A DNA stretch of 64,000 nucleotides from Sinomonas albida (GTDB lineage Bacteria; Actinomycetota; Actinomycetes; Actinomycetales; Micrococcaceae), in NCBI RefSeq assembly GCF_004919045.1, contig NZ_SWDW01000004.1:124001-188000 (forward strand), given 5' to 3'. The notes below the pieces were generated by a model that was not told the origin of the DNA, ran no database searches, and saw nothing but the letters and a program-made list of their open reading frames with translations. This document shows, piece after piece, positions 63,017 through 64,000 of this stretch; within the stretch, counting starts at the first letter, position 1, and every line of letters begins with the position of its first letter. A program made the translations under genes and the position numbers.

Positions 63017-64000
63017 TGGGCGGCCTCGCCGAACGTGCTCCGGCCAGTGATGCCGGCGGTGGATTCGATGACGTGACGCATCTTCTTCTCCAGGGCCTCG
63101 TAGAACATGGATAGCGGGAACTCGTCGTCGAGCACCTGGTCCGTGATCTCCCGAGGCGTTCCCGTGAGGGGGAGCGCGTCGGGACCCTTCGCCCATACCG
63201 ACGCCGGGTGGGGCGTGACGGTGCCCGAGACGAGTTCGTACGCTGCGAGCCAGTGTGCCACCTTCGGGCGGTCGATGGAGCGCCAGTACAGCTCGTCGAT
63301 CGCGTCGCCGAGCGCGCTCACGACCGAGGGGACCTTGGCCCAGTCGATCGTGAGCTTCGTGTCGGTCCAGTGCAGCACGCGGTGCTGATGCATCCAGGCA
63401 AACAGGAGCTGCCCGCCGAGGCCGTCGTAGTTGCGCGCGCGGTTGCCCGTGATGGCGAAGCGGAAGATCCGGTCGAAGACCACGGCGTACTGGACGAGCT
63501 TCGCGTGGCGGCGGGCCTCAGGGTCCGCCGTCTCGTCGCGCTCGATCCTGACGGACTCCCGGAACGCCGTCAGATCGCACCGCAGCTCCTCGAGCGAGTA
63601 GAGGAAGAACGGCATGCGCTGCTTGATCATGAACGGATCGAACGGGAGGTCGCCGCGCATGTGCGTCCGGTCGTGGATGAGGTCCCACATCACGAACGTC
63701 TCCTCTGCGAGCTTCTGGTCCGCGAGGAGCTCGGCGGCGTCGGCCGGCAGCTCGAGGTTCGTGACCGTGGCGGCGGCGTCGAGGACGCGGCGGAACCGCG
63801 CGGCCTCGCGGTCGGCGAAGATGGCGCCCCACGTGAACTTCGGCACCTCGCGCATCGCGACCGTCTCGGGGAACAGCACCGCGGAGTTCGTCGCGTAGCC
63901 CGGCGTGAAGTCGAGGAAGCGGATCGGCACGAAGAGCCTGTTGCTGTAGGCGCCGGCCTCGAGCTCGGCGACGAAGTCCGGCCACACGACCTCGACAAGC
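63013..64000 (-). CDS. DUF6421 family protein (N-terminus beyond window)
   Basis: At least 329 residues are visible, and the reading frame runs off the right edge. The conserved stretches LFVPIRFLDFTPGYATNSAVLFPETV (read in parts), WDLIHDRTHMRGDLPFDPFMIKQRMPFFLYSLEELRCDL (read in parts) and LFAWMHQHRVLHWTDTKLTIDW are typical of DUF6421, a family of ~470 residues. Several His/Asp/Glu in HDRTHMRGD and HQHRVLH could bind metal. Function unknown. It overlaps the SDR gene by 4 nt (GTGA). Confidence 0.85.
   Translation of the reverse strand, partial: LVEVVWPDFVAELEAGAYSNRLFVPIRFLDFTPGYATNSAVLFPETVAMREVPKFTWGAIFADREAARFRRVLDAAATVTNLELPADAAELLADQKLAEETFVMWDLIHDRTHMRGDLPFDPFMIKQRMPFFLYSLEELRCDLTAFRESVRIERDETADPEARRHAKLVQYAVVFDRIFRFAITGNRARNYDGLGGQLLFAWMHQHRVLHWTDTKLTIDWAKVPSVVSALGDAIDELYWRSIDRPKVAHWLAAYELVSGTVTPHPASVWAKGPDALPLTGTPREITDQVLDDEFPLSMFYEALEKKMRHVIESTAGITGRSTFGEAAQ

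Overview
The window comes from a chromosome with very high G+C and strong GC3 bias, GTG/TTG starts, ATGA/GTGA gene overlaps, and many actinobacterial signature families (SepH, DUF4193, DUF3710, DUF3159, DUF3000, DUF5998, DUF7455, DUF4192). Gene content and protein sequence point to the Micrococcaceae (Arthrobacter/Sinomonas-like). No tRNA, rRNA, insertion sequence, prophage or CRISPR array was seen. It is almost fully coding and looks like core chromosome with metabolic cassettes inserted.

Layout. 0-10 kb: PAC2 protein (cut by the window edge), an MFS permease, DUF4192, the principal sigma factor sigA, a secreted beta-propeller protein, DUF7455 and a type IIA topoisomerase B subunit (parE-like). 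9.4-17.2 kb: a BlaI-type repressor plus M56 membrane protease, divergent from a cytochrome bd operon cydA-cydB-cydDC (fused). 17.2-22.4 kb: DinB-like protein, an MHS-family permease, and the topoisomerase A subunit (parC-like). 22.5-30 kb: GNAT/acyl-CoA-synthetase protein acetyltransferase, DUF5998, a phosphodiesterase-like enzyme, thymidine kinase, sepH, DUF4193. 30-43 kb: DUF3093, dut, DUF3710, OB-fold protein, DUF3159, two TrkA-type K+ regulators, APC permease, tRNA/rRNA uracil methyltransferase, aconitase and dxs. From memory, this order matches the sigA-dut-ceoBC-dxs-rnd region of Mycobacterium tuberculosis, so it is an old actinobacterial block. 43-50.6 kb: DUF402, aldo/keto reductase, nucleoside hydrolase, a complete ECF transporter (S, T and fused A-A subunits) and an orphan protein. 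50.7-56.2 kb: fadA/fadB-type beta-oxidation pair, RNase D, DUF3000. 56.3-61 kb: an M20 amidohydrolase with a polar amino-acid ABC transporter and a divergent GntR regulator. 61-64 kb: threonine aldolase, SDR and DUF6421 (cut by the window edge).

The most notable regulatory observation is a set of three identical-half-site dyads (TTCTAC-N5-GTAGAA) in the blaI/cydA divergent region: one overlaps the likely blaI promoter and two sit directly upstream of cydA. This suggests a BlaI/M56 proteolytic switch that controls the bd oxidase rather than a beta-lactamase. Other signals are a SigR-like promoter upstream of sigA, a DtxR/IdeR-like box upstream of aconitase, a GntR palindrome in the ABC/GntR intergenic region, and a set of start codons placed exactly 7 nt after a TANNNT -10 hexamer (leaderless mRNAs).

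The window is also rich in short tandem duplications. There are 62-bp copies of the 3' end of the uracil methyltransferase gene, nested duplications at the parE/M56 junction, a head-to-head 3+3 array of 22-bp units between two convergent genes, and in-frame 15- or 21-bp repeats inside three coding regions.
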